Source: Burkholderiaceae bacterium (GTDB lineage: Bacteria; Pseudomonadota; Gammaproteobacteria; Burkholderiales; Burkholderiaceae_C). Taken from it: a stretch of DNA of 60,205 nt. The DNA lies in contig SCRU01000116.1 in the NCBI GenBank assembly GCA_004323695.1, positions 1 to 60,205 on the forward strand. Reading direction: 5' to 3'. The translations under genes and the position numbers were made by a program. The notes below the pieces were generated by a model. The model saw only the letters and a list, made by a program, of their open reading frames with translations. It searched no databases and was not told where the DNA came from. Shown piece after piece: positions 8,483-21,522 of this stretch. Within the stretch, counting starts at the first letter, position 1; each line of letters opens with the position of its first letter.

Positions 8483-9465
8483 AGCACCCCCATGCCGGCC
8501 GCTTCGCGCACGGCGCTGTCGGCCTCGTCCACCACGGGGGCCACCGGGTTCGCCGGCCATGCGCCCTTGCCGGACATCACGTCCAGGAACACGTCCTCGA
8601 GGTCCGCCTTGCGGATTTCGATGTCCTCGGCATGCAGCCCGGCCTCGCGAATGGCGCCCAGGTATTGTTCGATCTCCAGTGCGCTGTGCGCGGGAAACTG
8701 CACGATCCGGCCCGTAATGCGCGCCTTGTCGGCCAGTGTCTTTGGGAGTTCGCTATCAATTTTGAAGCGAAGTACATTGCTGGAGGACGACTTGAGCAGT
8801 TCCGACGTGGCGGCCAGCGCCACCACGCGGCCGTTTTGCAGCATCGCGATGCGCCCGCAAAGCGCCTCGGCCTCTTCAAGGTAGTGCGTGGTGAGCAGCA
8901 CGGTGTGCCCCTGCTTGTTGAGCTTCGCGACAAACTGCCACAGGGTCTGGCGCAGCTCCACATCCACGCCGGCGGTGGGCTCGTCGAGCACGATGACCGG
9001 CGGCTTGTGCACCAGCGCCTGCGCCACCAGCACGCGCCGTTTCATGCCACCCGAGAGCTGGCGCATGTTCGCGTCGGCCTTGTCCGCCAGGCCCAGGCTC
9101 GCCAGCAATTCGTCGATCCAGGCGCCGTTGTTTTTCACGCCAAAGTAGCCGGACTGGATACGCAGCGCCTCGACCACGCTGAAGAACGGATCGAACACCA
9201 GTTCCTGCGGCACCACCCCGAGCTTGCGCCGCGCCTGCGCGTAGTCGGCCAGCACGTCGCTGCCCTGCACCAGTACCTTGCCGCTGGTGGCGCGCGACAG
9301 GCCAGCCAGTATGCTGATTAACGTCGTCTTGCCGGCGCCGTTGGGGCCCAGCAGGCCGAAAAATTCGCCGTCTTCGATATCAAAGCCGACCTGATCCAGC
9401 GCCTTGAGCTGGCCGTGCGGCAGAGAATAGGTTTTGGAGACGGACTGGAAGGAGATGGCGGGCAT
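8479..9465 (-). CDS. ABC-2 exporter ATP-binding protein (YadG-like)
   Basis: 328 residues. Walker A GPNGAGKTT at about 40-48, signature LSGGMKRR at 137-144, Walker B plus DEPTAGVD at 157-168, and the H-loop TTHYLEEAE. The C-terminal extension after about 230 includes ADLEDVFLDVMSGKG, typical of exporter ATPases of the YadG/CcmA class. It supplies energy to the permease encoded next. I chose ATG 9465 (MPAISFQSVSKTY), where homology begins, and discarded the 96-codon upstream extension that is antisense to the mlaB region. The codons around 8749-8775 look like a weak copy of the 44-nt repeat. Confidence 0.92.
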   Translation of the reverse strand: MPAISFQSVSKTYSLPHGQLKALDQVGFDIEDGEFFGLLGPNGAGKTTLISILAGLSRATSGKVLVQGSDVLADYAQARRKLGVVPQELVFDPFFSVVEALRIQSGYFGVKNNGAWIDELLASLGLADKADANMRQLSGGMKRRVLVAQALVHKPPVIVLDEPTAGVDVELRQTLWQFVAKLNKQGHTVLLTTHYLEEAEALCGRIAMLQNGRVVALAATSELLKSSSSNVLRFKIDSELPKTLADKARITGRIVQFPAHSALEIEQYLGAIREAGLHAEDIEIRKADLEDVFLDVMSGKGAWPANPVAPVVDEADSAVREAAGMGVL

Positions 9466-9565
9466 GGAAGGCGATGATTCTAAGGCCTGGGCCCATGGCG
9501 CGCTTGCCGCGTGCAGGCGCGGCCCCGGCGCATGCGGCTGGAGCACGCCGCCCCCAGCCTGCGTG

Positions 9566-9838
9566 TCAGGGCGTGGCCGGCAGCAATTCCCCGACGCCAT
9601 ACAGCGCGGCGAGCTCACGCAGGCGCGGGTGCAGTTGCTTGACCCCGAAGGTCTTGCCGGCCGCATGCGCATGGCGCCGGCATTCCAGCAGCACGGCCAG
9701 CGCCGATGAATCGAACGTGGCCAGTGCGGTGGCATCGGCCACCACGACCGCATCGGGCTGCGAGCGCAGCCCCTGCACCAGCATGTGCAGGCAGGCAGTG
9801 GCGTCGCGGTGCGTCAGCTGTGTGGGCAATACCAGCAT
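9566..9838 (-). CDS. mlaB: STAS-domain protein MlaB
   Basis: 90 residues with a STAS fold: VVVADATALATFDSSALAVLLECRRHAHAAGK contains the conserved D-S-S loop of MlaB. By family knowledge MlaB binds the ATPase MlaF in the MlaFEDB complex and stabilises it. The position after mlaC is the normal betaproteobacterial order. ATG 9838 (MLVLPTQ) fits the family; the longer frame would start inside a repeat. A 100-bp gap separates it from the exporter ATPase. Confidence 0.85.
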   Translation of the reverse strand: MLVLPTQLTHRDATACLHMLVQGLRSQPDAVVVADATALATFDSSALAVLLECRRHAHAAGKTFGVKQLHPRLRELAALYGVGELLPATP

Positions 9839-9842
9839 TAAA

Positions 9843-10019
9843 TGCCCCCCACGCTTGCCACTGCGTGTGCTGCGCTGGGCTCGCGTAGCGTCCGTGCGCG
9901 CAGCTGTACAGTGAAGCGAGCCCATGCCGGGCCTACGCTATGCACGTGCCGAGGCATGACGCTTCGGCCCGGCCCCGAGGGGGCCTTCGTGTCTTGGGGC
10001 GGCCCGGCGACTCTCATGC
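9843..10019. repeat. GC-rich intergenic repeat, copy B, split by an internal insert
   Basis: The left part (9843-9877) and right part (about 9970-10019) match repeat copy A. About 92 bp between them are not in copy A and contain two inverted repeats: GGCTCGC with GCGAGCC, and CATGCC with GGCATG. The right part ends at the mlaC stop codon. Together they explain the whole 180-bp gap between mlaC and mlaB; no gene is seen here. Confidence 0.7.
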
Positions 10020-10661
10020 TCAGCCTCTTTTCGCGTTGGCCTGGTTCAACTCGGCCAGCCTGGAAATCAGGCCATCGATGCCTTGCGAGTTGATGATCTC
10101 GGAAAACTGGCTGCGGTAGGTTTCCACCAGCCAGATGCCCATCACGTTCAGGTTGTAGATTTTCCAGCCCGCGCCCTCGCCCGGCGTCTTCTCCAGCCGG
10201 TAATCCAGCTGGATCGGGTCGCCGCTGCCGCGCACCTGGGTGCGCACGACAACGTCGGTATCCGTGGCGGCGGCGCGCAGCGGCTGCACGGTGATGCTCT
10301 CATTGCTGGTGACTTGCGCCAGCGCACCCGAATAGGTCCGCACCAGCAGCGTCTTGAATTCGTCCTGCAGTTTCTGCTGCTGCTGTGGCGTGGCGCGGCG
10401 CCACGCCGGTCCGACGGCCGAGGCCGTCATGCGCTGGAAATTGACGTTGGGCATGATCTTGCTGTCGACCAGCGCCATGATTTTGGAGACGTCGCCCGAC
10501 TGCAGGGATTTGTCCGCCTTGATGGTGTCGAGCACGCCGGTGGACAGGCGCTTGATCAGCGCATCGGGGGCCTCGTCGGCGGCGTGCGCCACCAGGGAGC
10601 CCGTCGCCGCGAAAACAGCAACCAGGGAAATGGCGAGGTGTCCGAGAAAACGTCGATTCAT
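10020..10661 (-). CDS. mlaC: Periplasmic phospholipid-binding protein MlaC
   Basis: 213 residues. A signal peptide (about 1-27, ending VAHA|ADEAP) sends it to the periplasm. The mature part has the MlaC (Ttg2D) pattern: MALVDSKIMPNVNFQRMT, VGPAWRRATPQQQQKL and WKIYNLNVMGIWLVETYRSQF. It shuttles phospholipids between the outer-membrane MlaA complex and the inner-membrane MlaFEDB complex. ATG 10661 is selected because it begins the signal peptide; the upstream codons have no family match. Confidence 0.95.
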   Translation of the reverse strand: MNRRFLGHLAISLVAVFAATGSLVAHAADEAPDALIKRLSTGVLDTIKADKSLQSGDVSKIMALVDSKIMPNVNFQRMTASAVGPAWRRATPQQQQKLQDEFKTLLVRTYSGALAQVTSNESITVQPLRAAATDTDVVVRTQVRGSGDPIQLDYRLEKTPGEGAGWKIYNLNVMGIWLVETYRSQFSEIINSQGIDGLISRLAELNQANAKRG

Positions 10662-10822
10662 GTTCTTTCCTTGTTCAGGCGGAAAACCCGCCCCTGGTAA
10701 CGGTAACGTGCCGGATCGCTCCGGCGCCGACCGGTTTGGTAAACGTTGCGCACCGCATGCAACGGTCTGCAACAGTGCCGCCGCCAGGGTGCTTCGTTTC
10801 GCGCATCCGGATATTCAATGAT

Positions 10823-11650
10823 TCAATGCGAGAAATTCAGGAAGCCCGGCAGATTCCAGTTCGGCAAATTCCATTTGAACACCGGCACATTCTGGTTTTG
10901 CGGGGTCGGGCTCTGATCGGTACCGGCGCCAGATTCGGTGCCAGCCTGCTTGCTCCTGTACTGCAGGTAGACGTCGCGCGTGAAACTGTATTGGTCCAGC
11001 GCGGCCTGCTCCAGCAGCGAGCTGGCCCCGAGCAGGTTGGCGCGCGTGGACACCGTCTGCAGCAGATACAGCTCGTTGCGATCTGTGGTGGGCGTCACAT
11101 GCCGGATCAGTCCACCCTGCCAGTCCACCGGCAAGGCGGCCGTGTCGCGCAGGTCCGACGGCCCGAGCAGCGGCAGCACCAGATACGGCCCCGTCGGCAT
11201 GCCCCAGCGCGCCAGCGTGAGCCCAAAATCTTCCTTGTGCCGCGGAATGCCGGCCTCGCCGGCGATGTCCAGCAGGCCGCCCAGGCCGAACACGGTGTTG
11301 AAGGAAAACCGCATGATGCTCTCGGCCGCATCCTGGCCATGCAGTTGCAGGACGCTGTTCACAGCCGACCAGGCGTCGCCCAGGTTGCCGAAGAAGTTGT
11401 TCACGCCGGTACGCACCACCGACGGCGTGACCTTGACATAGGCCGTGGCGACTGGCTTGAGCACGGCCCGGTCGACCGCGTCGTTGAACTTGTACACGCC
11501 TCGGTTGAACGGTTCGAGCGGGTCGCGCGGATTCGCGTTCGGGCCGGTCGCGCACCCCGATAACAACACAAAACCCGACAAAGCCCCCATCAAAGCTAAC
11601 CGGGTAGCTCTGTTTTTGATAGCAGTGGAAGAATACTCCCGCATTTTCAT
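10823..11650 (-). CDS. mlaA: Outer-membrane lipoprotein MlaA (VacJ)
   Basis: 275 residues. The lipobox LLSGC (C33) ends a long signal peptide, followed by DPLEPFNRGVYKFNDAVDRAVLKPVATAY, the MlaA signature, and FGLGGLLDIAGEAGIPRHKEDFG. MlaA with porins removes misplaced phospholipids from the outer leaflet. The start overlaps the mlaD stop (ATGA at 11650). The n-region of the signal peptide (MREYSSTAIKNRATRLALMG) is unusually long, and part of it is encoded by a copy of the 44-nt repeat. The C-terminus is rich in P, N and Q (QNQNVPVFKWNLPNWNL). Confidence 0.95.
   Translation of the reverse strand: MKMREYSSTAIKNRATRLALMGALSGFVLLSGCATGPNANPRDPLEPFNRGVYKFNDAVDRAVLKPVATAYVKVTPSVVRTGVNNFFGNLGDAWSAVNSVLQLHGQDAAESIMRFSFNTVFGLGGLLDIAGEAGIPRHKEDFGLTLARWGMPTGPYLVLPLLGPSDLRDTAALPVDWQGGLIRHVTPTTDRNELYLLQTVSTRANLLGASSLLEQAALDQYSFTRDVYLQYRSKQAGTESGAGTDQSPTPQNQNVPVFKWNLPNWNLPGFLNFSH
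11582..11625 (-). repeat. 44-nt dispersed repeat copy (E6), within mlaA signal peptide
   Basis: Minus-strand columns: CTAT 4-7, AGCT 17-20, GGGGGCT 38-44, the same ungapped spacing as the other copies. It encodes mlaA codons about 9-23, i.e. the n-region of the signal peptide and the start of its hydrophobic core. Confidence 0.55.
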
Positions 11651-12135
11651 TTCTTGCTGCCGGCCCCCGCGGCGGGCGGGCCGTCCGCCGCCTTGTTGAA
11701 CAGAAACTGGCTGATCAGGTTTTCCAGCACGACGGCGGACTGGGTGTTCGTCACCGTGTCGCCGGGCGCCAGCATTTTGGCGTCCGCACCGGCTTCAATG
11801 CCGATGTACTGTTCGCCCAGCAGGCCGCTGGTCAGGATCTTCAGCGAGCTGTCCCTGGGGAAAACGTAACGGCTGTCCATCGACAGGTTAACCAGCGCCT
11901 GGTAGGTCTTGTCATCGAAGCCGATGGATTCGACGCGCCCCACGACCACGCCGGAACTCTTGACCGCGGCCTTCGGCTTGAGCCCGCCGATATTGTCGAA
12001 CTTGGCGGTCAACCGGTAGGTTGGCTGGAAATTCAGCGACAGCAGGTTGGCCGACTGCAGCGCCAGAAACAGCAGCGCCGCGGCGCCGATGAGGACGAAC
12101 AACCCGACCCAGATATCACTTTTGGAGCGTTGCAT
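11647..12135 (-). CDS. mlaD: MCE-domain substrate-binding protein MlaD
   Basis: 162 residues: one N-terminal membrane helix (about 9-27, VGLFVLIGAAALLFLALQ) then a single MCE domain with LTAKFDNIGGLKPKAAVKSSGV, VGRVESIGF and TSGLLGEQYIGIEAG. MlaD forms a hexameric ring in the inner-membrane complex and binds lipid. It starts 14 bp after mlaE and overlaps mlaA by four bases. Length and features are normal. Confidence 0.95.
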   Translation of the reverse strand: MQRSKSDIWVGLFVLIGAAALLFLALQSANLLSLNFQPTYRLTAKFDNIGGLKPKAAVKSSGVVVGRVESIGFDDKTYQALVNLSMDSRYVFPRDSSLKILTSGLLGEQYIGIEAGADAKMLAPGDTVTNTQSAVVLENLISQFLFNKAADGPPAAGAGSKK

Positions 12136-12149
12136 GGCACACTTTCCCG

Positions 12150-12932
12150 TCAAATACTGAACATCATCGCGGTCAGGATGAAATCCAGACCCAGGACCGC
12201 CAGGGACGCGACCACGACCGTGCGCGTGGTGGCGCGCGAAACCCCCTCGGGCGTGGGCTGCGACTCGAAGCCCTGCAGGAGCGCGATGAACGTCACGGTG
12301 AAGCCGAACACGATACTCTTGAGCACGCCATTGCCCACGTCGGCCCAGACATCCACGCCGCCCTGCATCTGGCTCCAGAACGCGCCCGAATCGACCCCGA
12401 TCAGCAGCACACCCACGACCCAGCCGCCAATGATGCCGACCGCGCTGAACACGGCCGCCAGCAGCGGCATGGCGATCACGCCGCCCCAAAAGCGCGGCGC
12501 CAGAATGCGGCGCACCGGGTCCACCGCCATCATCTCCATCGCGGAGAGCTGTTCGCCCGCCTTCATCAGGCCGATGCCGGCCGTGAGCGAGGTGCCGGCG
12601 CGGCCGGCGAACAGCAGCGCCGTGATGACCGGCCCCAGCTCGCGCACCAGGCTGAGCGCGACCAGCAGGCCCAGCGCCTCGGACGAGCCATAGCGCTCCA
12701 GCGTGTAGTAGCCCTGCAGCGCCAGCACGAAGCCGACAAACAGGCCGGACACGGTGATGATGGCCAGCGAATAGTTGCCCAGAAAAAAGATCTGCTCGCG
12801 GATCAGCCCGAAGCGCCGAAAGCTCGGTCCCACCAGCGACAGCAGCCGCACGAACAGGCGTGCGGCACGGCCGATGTCGGCGAGCTTGCTGCGCACCGCA
12901 AAACCCACGTCGGACGGGTTGTACCAACTCAT
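12150..12932 (-). CDS. mlaE: Phospholipid ABC transporter permease MlaE
   Basis: 260 residues, about five membrane helices. Family blocks seen are FFLGNYSLAIITVSGLFVGFVLALQGYYTLERYG, RELGPVITALLFAGRAGTSLTAGIGLMKAGEQL and EMMAVDPVRRILAPRFWGGVIAMPLL, typical of the MlaE/TrgD4 permease family. It works with MlaF, MlaD and MlaB in lipid transport across the inner membrane. The start overlaps the mlaF stop by four bases. Confidence 0.95.
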   Translation of the reverse strand: MSWYNPSDVGFAVRSKLADIGRAARLFVRLLSLVGPSFRRFGLIREQIFFLGNYSLAIITVSGLFVGFVLALQGYYTLERYGSSEALGLLVALSLVRELGPVITALLFAGRAGTSLTAGIGLMKAGEQLSAMEMMAVDPVRRILAPRFWGGVIAMPLLAAVFSAVGIIGGWVVGVLLIGVDSGAFWSQMQGGVDVWADVGNGVLKSIVFGFTVTFIALLQGFESQPTPEGVSRATTRTVVVASLAVLGLDFILTAMMFSI

Positions 12933-13768
12933 CGCCGCCCTTTCTTCGCAGCGGCGGCGGGGCCGGCGCCGAAATCCTGCGCAATCGAGGGGCCGGGGTA
13001 ATGGAAATGCACCGGCCCGTCGGGCAGCGCGTTCACGAACTGCCGCACCAACGGATCCTGGCTATGCCGCACCGCCTCGGGCGTGCCCTGCGCGGCGATC
13101 TTGCCGTTGGCCAGAATGATCACCTGATCCGCAATCCGGAACGTCTCGTCCAGGTCGTGCGACACCACGATGCTGGTCAGGCCCATCGCGTCGTTGAGCT
13201 GGCGGATCAGGCGCGCGGCCGTGCCCAGCGAGATCGGATCCAGGCCCGAGAACGGCTCGTCGTACATCACCAGTTCGGGGTCGAGCGCGATGGCCCGGGC
13301 CAGCGCCACGCGGCGTGCCATGCCGCCCGAGACCTCGCTGGGCATCAGATCGCGCGCGCCGCGCAGGCCCACCGCGTTGAGCTTCATCAGCACGATGTCA
13401 CGGATCAGCGCTTCCGACAGATCGGTGTGCTCGCGCAGCGGAAAGGCGACGTTCTCGAACACGCTCGAATCGGTGAACAGCGCGCCGAACTGGAACAGCA
13501 TGCCCATGCGCCGGCGCGCCGCGTACAGCGCGGCCTGGTCCATCTTGCCGATGTCCTCGCCGCCCAGCAGCAGCTCGCCGCGCTGCGCCCGGTGCTGGCC
13601 GCCAATCAGGCGCAGCACCGTGGTTTTGCCACCCCCCGAGGCGCCCATCAGGGCCGTGACCTTGCCGCGCGGAATCGTGAGCGAGATGTCGTCCAGAATC
13701 ACGCGCTCACCATAGCCAAAGGTGAGGCCGCGGATATCGACGAGTGATTCGGGTTGGGGTGCCGTCAT
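12929..13768 (-). CDS. mlaF: Phospholipid ABC transporter ATPase MlaF
   Basis: 279 residues from ATG 13768 (MTAPQPESLVDIRG); an ATG three codons upstream (13777) is possible but runs into the terminator stem. Walker A is GASGGGKTT at 42-50, signature VSGGMARRVALARA, Walker B LVMYDEPFSGLDP, and H-loop VVSHD. It is the first gene of the long mla-murA-his operon. The C-terminal tail (GPSIAQDFGAGPAAAAKKGRR) is disordered-looking; in E. coli the MlaF tail mediates dimer contacts. Confidence 0.95.
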   Translation of the reverse strand: MTAPQPESLVDIRGLTFGYGERVILDDISLTIPRGKVTALMGASGGGKTTVLRLIGGQHRAQRGELLLGGEDIGKMDQAALYAARRRMGMLFQFGALFTDSSVFENVAFPLREHTDLSEALIRDIVLMKLNAVGLRGARDLMPSEVSGGMARRVALARAIALDPELVMYDEPFSGLDPISLGTAARLIRQLNDAMGLTSIVVSHDLDETFRIADQVIILANGKIAAQGTPEAVRHSQDPLVRQFVNALPDGPVHFHYPGPSIAQDFGAGPAAAAKKGRR

Positions 13769-13774
13769 AAAACA

Positions 13775-13800
13775 CAAAAGCCGGTTTGGCCCGGCTTTTG
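13775..13800 (-). terminator. Terminator hairpin of gltBD
   Basis: CAAAAGCCGG and CCGGCTTTTG form a perfect 10-bp stem around a six-base loop, with further T bases on the minus strand. It lies 32 bp past the gltD stop and just upstream of mlaF, so it ends gltBD transcription before the mla operon. Confidence 0.75.
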
Positions 13801-13831
13801 CATGATAAGGGATAACACCCCTGAGCGGGTT

Positions 13832-15298
13832 TCAGCGGGGCAGCTCGGAAAATCCCATCAGGAACTCGTCCACCGCGCGCGCGGCCTGGCGCCCTTCCCG
13901 AATCGCCCACACGACCAGGCTCTGGCCGCGCCGCATGTCGCCCGCTGCAAACACGCCCGGGACGTTGGTCGCATAACCGCCGGCCGCCTCCGTACCCGCC
14001 TTGGCGTTGCCGCGCGCATCCCTGTCAACCCCGAAGCCTTCGAGGATCGACGCGACCGGACTCACGAAGCCCATCGCCAGCAGCACCAGGTCGGCCTTGA
14101 GCGTCTGCTCGGAGCCGGGCACCTCCGCCATCTTGCCGTCCCTCCATTCGACCCGCACGGTGGTCAGGCCGGTCACCTTGCCTTTGTCCCCGGCAAAGGC
14201 CTTGGTCGAGATCGCGAATTCGCGCTCGCAGCCTTCTTCGTGGCTGGAGCTGGTGCGCAGCTTGATCGGCCAGTAGGGCCAGGTCAGCGGCCGGTTCTCC
14301 TCGACCGGCGGCTGCGCCAGCAATTCGAACTGGGTCACGCTCGCGGCGCCATGGCGATTGCTGGTGCCCACGCAATCCGAGCCGGTATCGCCGCCGCCGA
14401 TCACGATCACATGCTTGCCGGCGGCCGAGATCTGCGCCTTGACCTTGTCGCCTGCATTCACCCTGTTTTGCTGGGGCAGGAACTCCATCGCAAAGTGAAT
14501 GCCATCGAGGTCGCGCCCCGGCACCGGCAGGTCACGCGACTGCTCGGCGCCGCCCGTCAGCACCACCGCGTCGAAGTCCTTTAACAGCTGCTGCGGAGTG
14601 ATGGTTTCCGTGGCCCAGTTGATGACCTTCGAGTCCGCCGGCAACTGACCGATCATCACGCCGGTGCGAAATGTCACGCCTTCCTTTTGCATCTGATCGA
14701 TGCGCCGGTCGATGTGCTTTTTCTCCATCTTGAAATCGGGAATGCCGTAGCGCAACAGGCCGCCGATGCGGTCGTTTTTCTCGAACAGCGTCACGTCGTG
14801 GCCCGCGCGCGCGAGCTGCTGCGCCGCCGCCAGACCCGCCGGGCCGGAGCCGACCACCGCCACCTTCCTGCCGGTCTTGTGCGCGGCGACACGCGGCGTG
14901 ACCCAGCCCTCGGCCCAGGCGCGGTCGATGATCGCGTGCTCGATCGACTTGATGCCGACCGGGTCGTCGTTCACGTTCAGCACGCAGGCCGCCTCGCACG
15001 GCGCGGGGCAGATGCGGCCGGTGAACTCGGGAAAATTGTTGGTCGAATCGAGCACTGCGAACGCGTTTTTCCAGTCGCCCTGGTACACCAGGTCGTTGAA
15101 ATCGGGAATGATGTTGTTGACCGGGCAGCCGCTGTTGCAAAACGGCGTGCCGCAGTCCATGCAGCGCGCCGCCTGGATTTTCGAGTGCGCGTCATCGAGC
15201 CCGATGACGAATTCCTTGTAGTTTTTGACGCGCTCGGCCACGGGCCGGTAGCCCTCCTCGATGCGCTCGAATTCCATGAAGCCCGTGATTTTTCCCAT
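13832..15298 (-). CDS. gltD: Glutamate synthase, small (beta) subunit
   Basis: 488 residues. The N-terminal Fe-S region has [22 protein letters not shown] (about 43-64) and [14 protein letters not shown] (about 94-107). The FAD-binding motif [13 protein letters not shown] is near 150, and the NADPH-binding region contains GGGDTGSDC. It feeds electrons from NADPH to GltB for making two glutamates from glutamine and 2-oxoglutarate. It lies 49 bp after gltB in one operon. Length is normal for the family. Confidence 0.97.
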   Translation of the reverse strand: MGKITGFMEFERIEEGYRPVAERVKNYKEFVIGLDDAHSKIQAARCMDCGTPFCNSGCPVNNIIPDFNDLVYQGDWKNAFAVLDSTNNFPEFTGRICPAPCEAACVLNVNDDPVGIKSIEHAIIDRAWAEGWVTPRVAAHKTGRKVAVVGSGPAGLAAAQQLARAGHDVTLFEKNDRIGGLLRYGIPDFKMEKKHIDRRIDQMQKEGVTFRTGVMIGQLPADSKVINWATETITPQQLLKDFDAVVLTGGAEQSRDLPVPGRDLDGIHFAMEFLPQQNRVNAGDKVKAQISAAGKHVIVIGGGDTGSDCVGTSNRHGAASVTQFELLAQPPVEENRPLTWPYWPIKLRTSSSHEEGCEREFAISTKAFAGDKGKVTGLTTVRVEWRDGKMAEVPGSEQTLKADLVLLAMGFVSPVASILEGFGVDRDARGNAKAGTEAAGGYATNVPGVFAAGDMRRGQSLVVWAIREGRQAARAVDEFLMGFSELPR

Positions 15299-15347
15299 GA
15301 TTCCTGTCCTGTCGATTCTTCACTTGCGGTTCACCGCTGCCCTGCGT

Positions 15348-20168
<4,821 letters not shown>

Positions 20169-20280
20169 GGCGCACTCCTTCAGTGTTTCCCAAAGACACC
20201 GAGTTTAGTGCAGCGCAGCAATGATTCCAAGAAAATTAATTGGGGTCAGATTCCAATTAATTTCAGATTAATCGATCTTA

Positions 20281-20308
20281 ATTTTAAATAGGGACACATC
20301 AAAGTCAA
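20281..20308 (-). promoter_or_regulatory. Candidate gltB promoter inside the transposase element
   Basis: On the minus strand TTGACT (20308-20303), 16 bases, then TAAAAT (20286-20281): 5 of 6 matches in both boxes. It sits in a strongly AT-rich stretch between the RAYT stop and the left inverted repeat, pointing at gltB, and would give a leader of roughly 105 nt. Confidence 0.5.
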
Positions 20309-20348
20309 TAGCCAAATAATTTGATAAATAAAGAATATGCATCAGGTT

Positions 20349-21047
20349 TCATGCCAGATCCGGCTTGCTGACCGGCCGCCCGGCCTGTGTCTTGCTCACA
20401 CGCCGCTGTGTGCGTCTTTGCAGATCAGCCACAAAATCGGGCTCTCCCAGCGCCCAGCCGCGCAACGCCGACTCCGTCAACGCGGCCTGTTGCTTCGCAT
20501 CGACACCCGCGCGCACCAGTTCGGCATAGGCCGCCTCGCGCGCGAACGGCGTGTTGCCCAGCGCCCAGTAAAGGGGATGTGGCGTGATCAGCCGGTCGAC
20601 ACGCAGCCCGACGTTGTGCGCGTGGCTGGACCAGGGATAGTCGCGCGCCTCGGCGACCAGCCCCGCGCGCACCGGATTGAGGTCGATGTAAACCATGCAG
20701 GCCAGCAGGTAGCGCTCGGTCTGGATCAGGGTGGAGCGGTAGCGCCCCTCCCACAGCGTGCCGCTGCGCCCCTGTGAATCGTTGAAATGGCGCACATAAC
20801 GCCTGCCCATCGCCTGCATCAGCTGCGGCAGCGAATCGGGCGATTCGGGCGTAGCCAGCAGGTGAAAGTGATTCGTCATCAGCACATACGAATGCAGCGC
20901 GACGCCGAACTTGCGGGCATTGTCGTGGAGCAGATCCAGCAGCATCTGGTAGTCCGCCGCGGACGCAAAGATGGCCTGGCGGTTGTTACCGCGCTGGATC
21001 ACGTGGTGCGGGTAACCGGGAACGGTGAGACGGGGAAGACGGGCCAT
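20349..21047 (-). CDS. REP-associated tyrosine transposase (IS200-like Y1 family)
   Basis: 232 residues. Diagnostic blocks are HHVIQRGNNRQAIF near the N-terminus, YVLMTNHFHLLATP with the HUH metal-binding pair (HFH), and YLLACMVYIDLNPVRAGLV carrying the likely nucleophilic tyrosine. Such RAYT proteins nick single-stranded REP hairpins and are thought to spread REP sequences; they are usually single-copy. ATG 21047 (MARLPRLTVPGYP) is used, since a TTG two codons earlier is the only alternative. It appears intact. Confidence 0.9.
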   Translation of the reverse strand: MARLPRLTVPGYPHHVIQRGNNRQAIFASAADYQMLLDLLHDNARKFGVALHSYVLMTNHFHLLATPESPDSLPQLMQAMGRRYVRHFNDSQGRSGTLWEGRYRSTLIQTERYLLACMVYIDLNPVRAGLVAEARDYPWSSHAHNVGLRVDRLITPHPLYWALGNTPFAREAAYAELVRAGVDAKQQAALTESALRGWALGEPDFVADLQRRTQRRVSKTQAGRPVSKPDLA

Positions 21048-21103
21048 GACCAAAATGATGGGGGGGCGATTCGCTCCCCATCATAATTGGAATCTGACCC
21101 CGA

Positions 21104-21391
21104 TTAAATGAGTTTGCCGAAGCGCACGATTTCGGGCGGCGCAGCCAGCAGCGGACCCGCCGTCGCGAGCGCGGCGGCGATATGCGGGGTGGTCATATGC
21201 GCATCGGCGGCGGCGGCATCGCGCCACTCCTCGACGGTCTGGAACTGCGCCGGATCGTCGCCGCGCTGGTACAGCGCGTACGAGACGCAGCCCGCCTCCT
21301 TGCGCGAATGGCCGACGAGTTCGACAAGGGCGTCGCGTACTGCCGCGGCGGCCTGGGGCTGGGCCGTGATCTTGGCGAGGATGTGGATCAT
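21104..21391 (-). CDS. Antibiotic biosynthesis monooxygenase-like (ABM/YgiN) small protein
   Basis: 95 residues, MIHILAKITAQPQAAAAVRDALVEL..., with EAGCVSYALYQRGDDPAQFQTVEEWRDAAAADAHMTTPHI. This is the dimeric ferredoxin-like fold of the ABM superfamily, which includes quinol monooxygenase YgiN and many uncharacterised members. Its TAA stop lies in the terminal repeat of the neighbouring RAYT element, so the native C-terminus may have been altered. ATG 21391 fits the family; the longer frame does not. The substrate is unknown. Confidence 0.8.
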   Translation of the reverse strand: MIHILAKITAQPQAAAAVRDALVELVGHSRKEAGCVSYALYQRGDDPAQFQTVEEWRDAAAADAHMTTPHIAAALATAGPLLAAPPEIVRFGKLI

Positions 21392-21471
21392 GCGTGTGTC
21401 TCCTGGACGATGGATGATCCGCCAAAGTGTAGGCCCGGTGCCGCTGGCCGGCAAGCAGCTTGATTACACTG

Positions 21472-21515
21472 ATACTATGCTTTTAATAGCAAACCATTCT
21501 TTTGACCCAGGGACT
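21472..21515 (+). repeat. 44-nt dispersed repeat copy (E7), intergenic
   Basis: Plus-strand columns: CTAT 4-7, TTTTAAT then AGC 17-19, and CAGGGACT at 37-44. It lies between the ABM-like gene and the end of the methyltransferase gene, 8 bp from its stop. The rest of this 131-bp gap shows nothing else. Confidence 0.5.
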
Positions 21516-21522
21516 GGAGTCA

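Larger units (their letters stand above)
20236..21107. mobile_element. RAYT element bounded by 24-bp inverted repeats
   Basis: TTAATTGGGGTCAGATTCCA and four more bases at 20236-20259 face the same 24-mer in inverted orientation at 21084-21107, with one mismatch (T/C). Between them is one IS200-like REP-associated transposase gene. Next to the right repeat is a REP-like hairpin (21055-21084: ATGATGGGG pairs with CCCCATCAT). The left end lies 68 bp upstream of gltB. The right end supplies the TAA stop of the next gene. Confidence 0.75.

Noticed and set aside
8745..8785. Further copies of the 44-nt repeat in the exporter ATPase gene (8749 onward) and in DUF1415 (near 22815)
   Set aside because: CTAT and part of the AGC block fit, but the right half does not; too weak to list as repeats.
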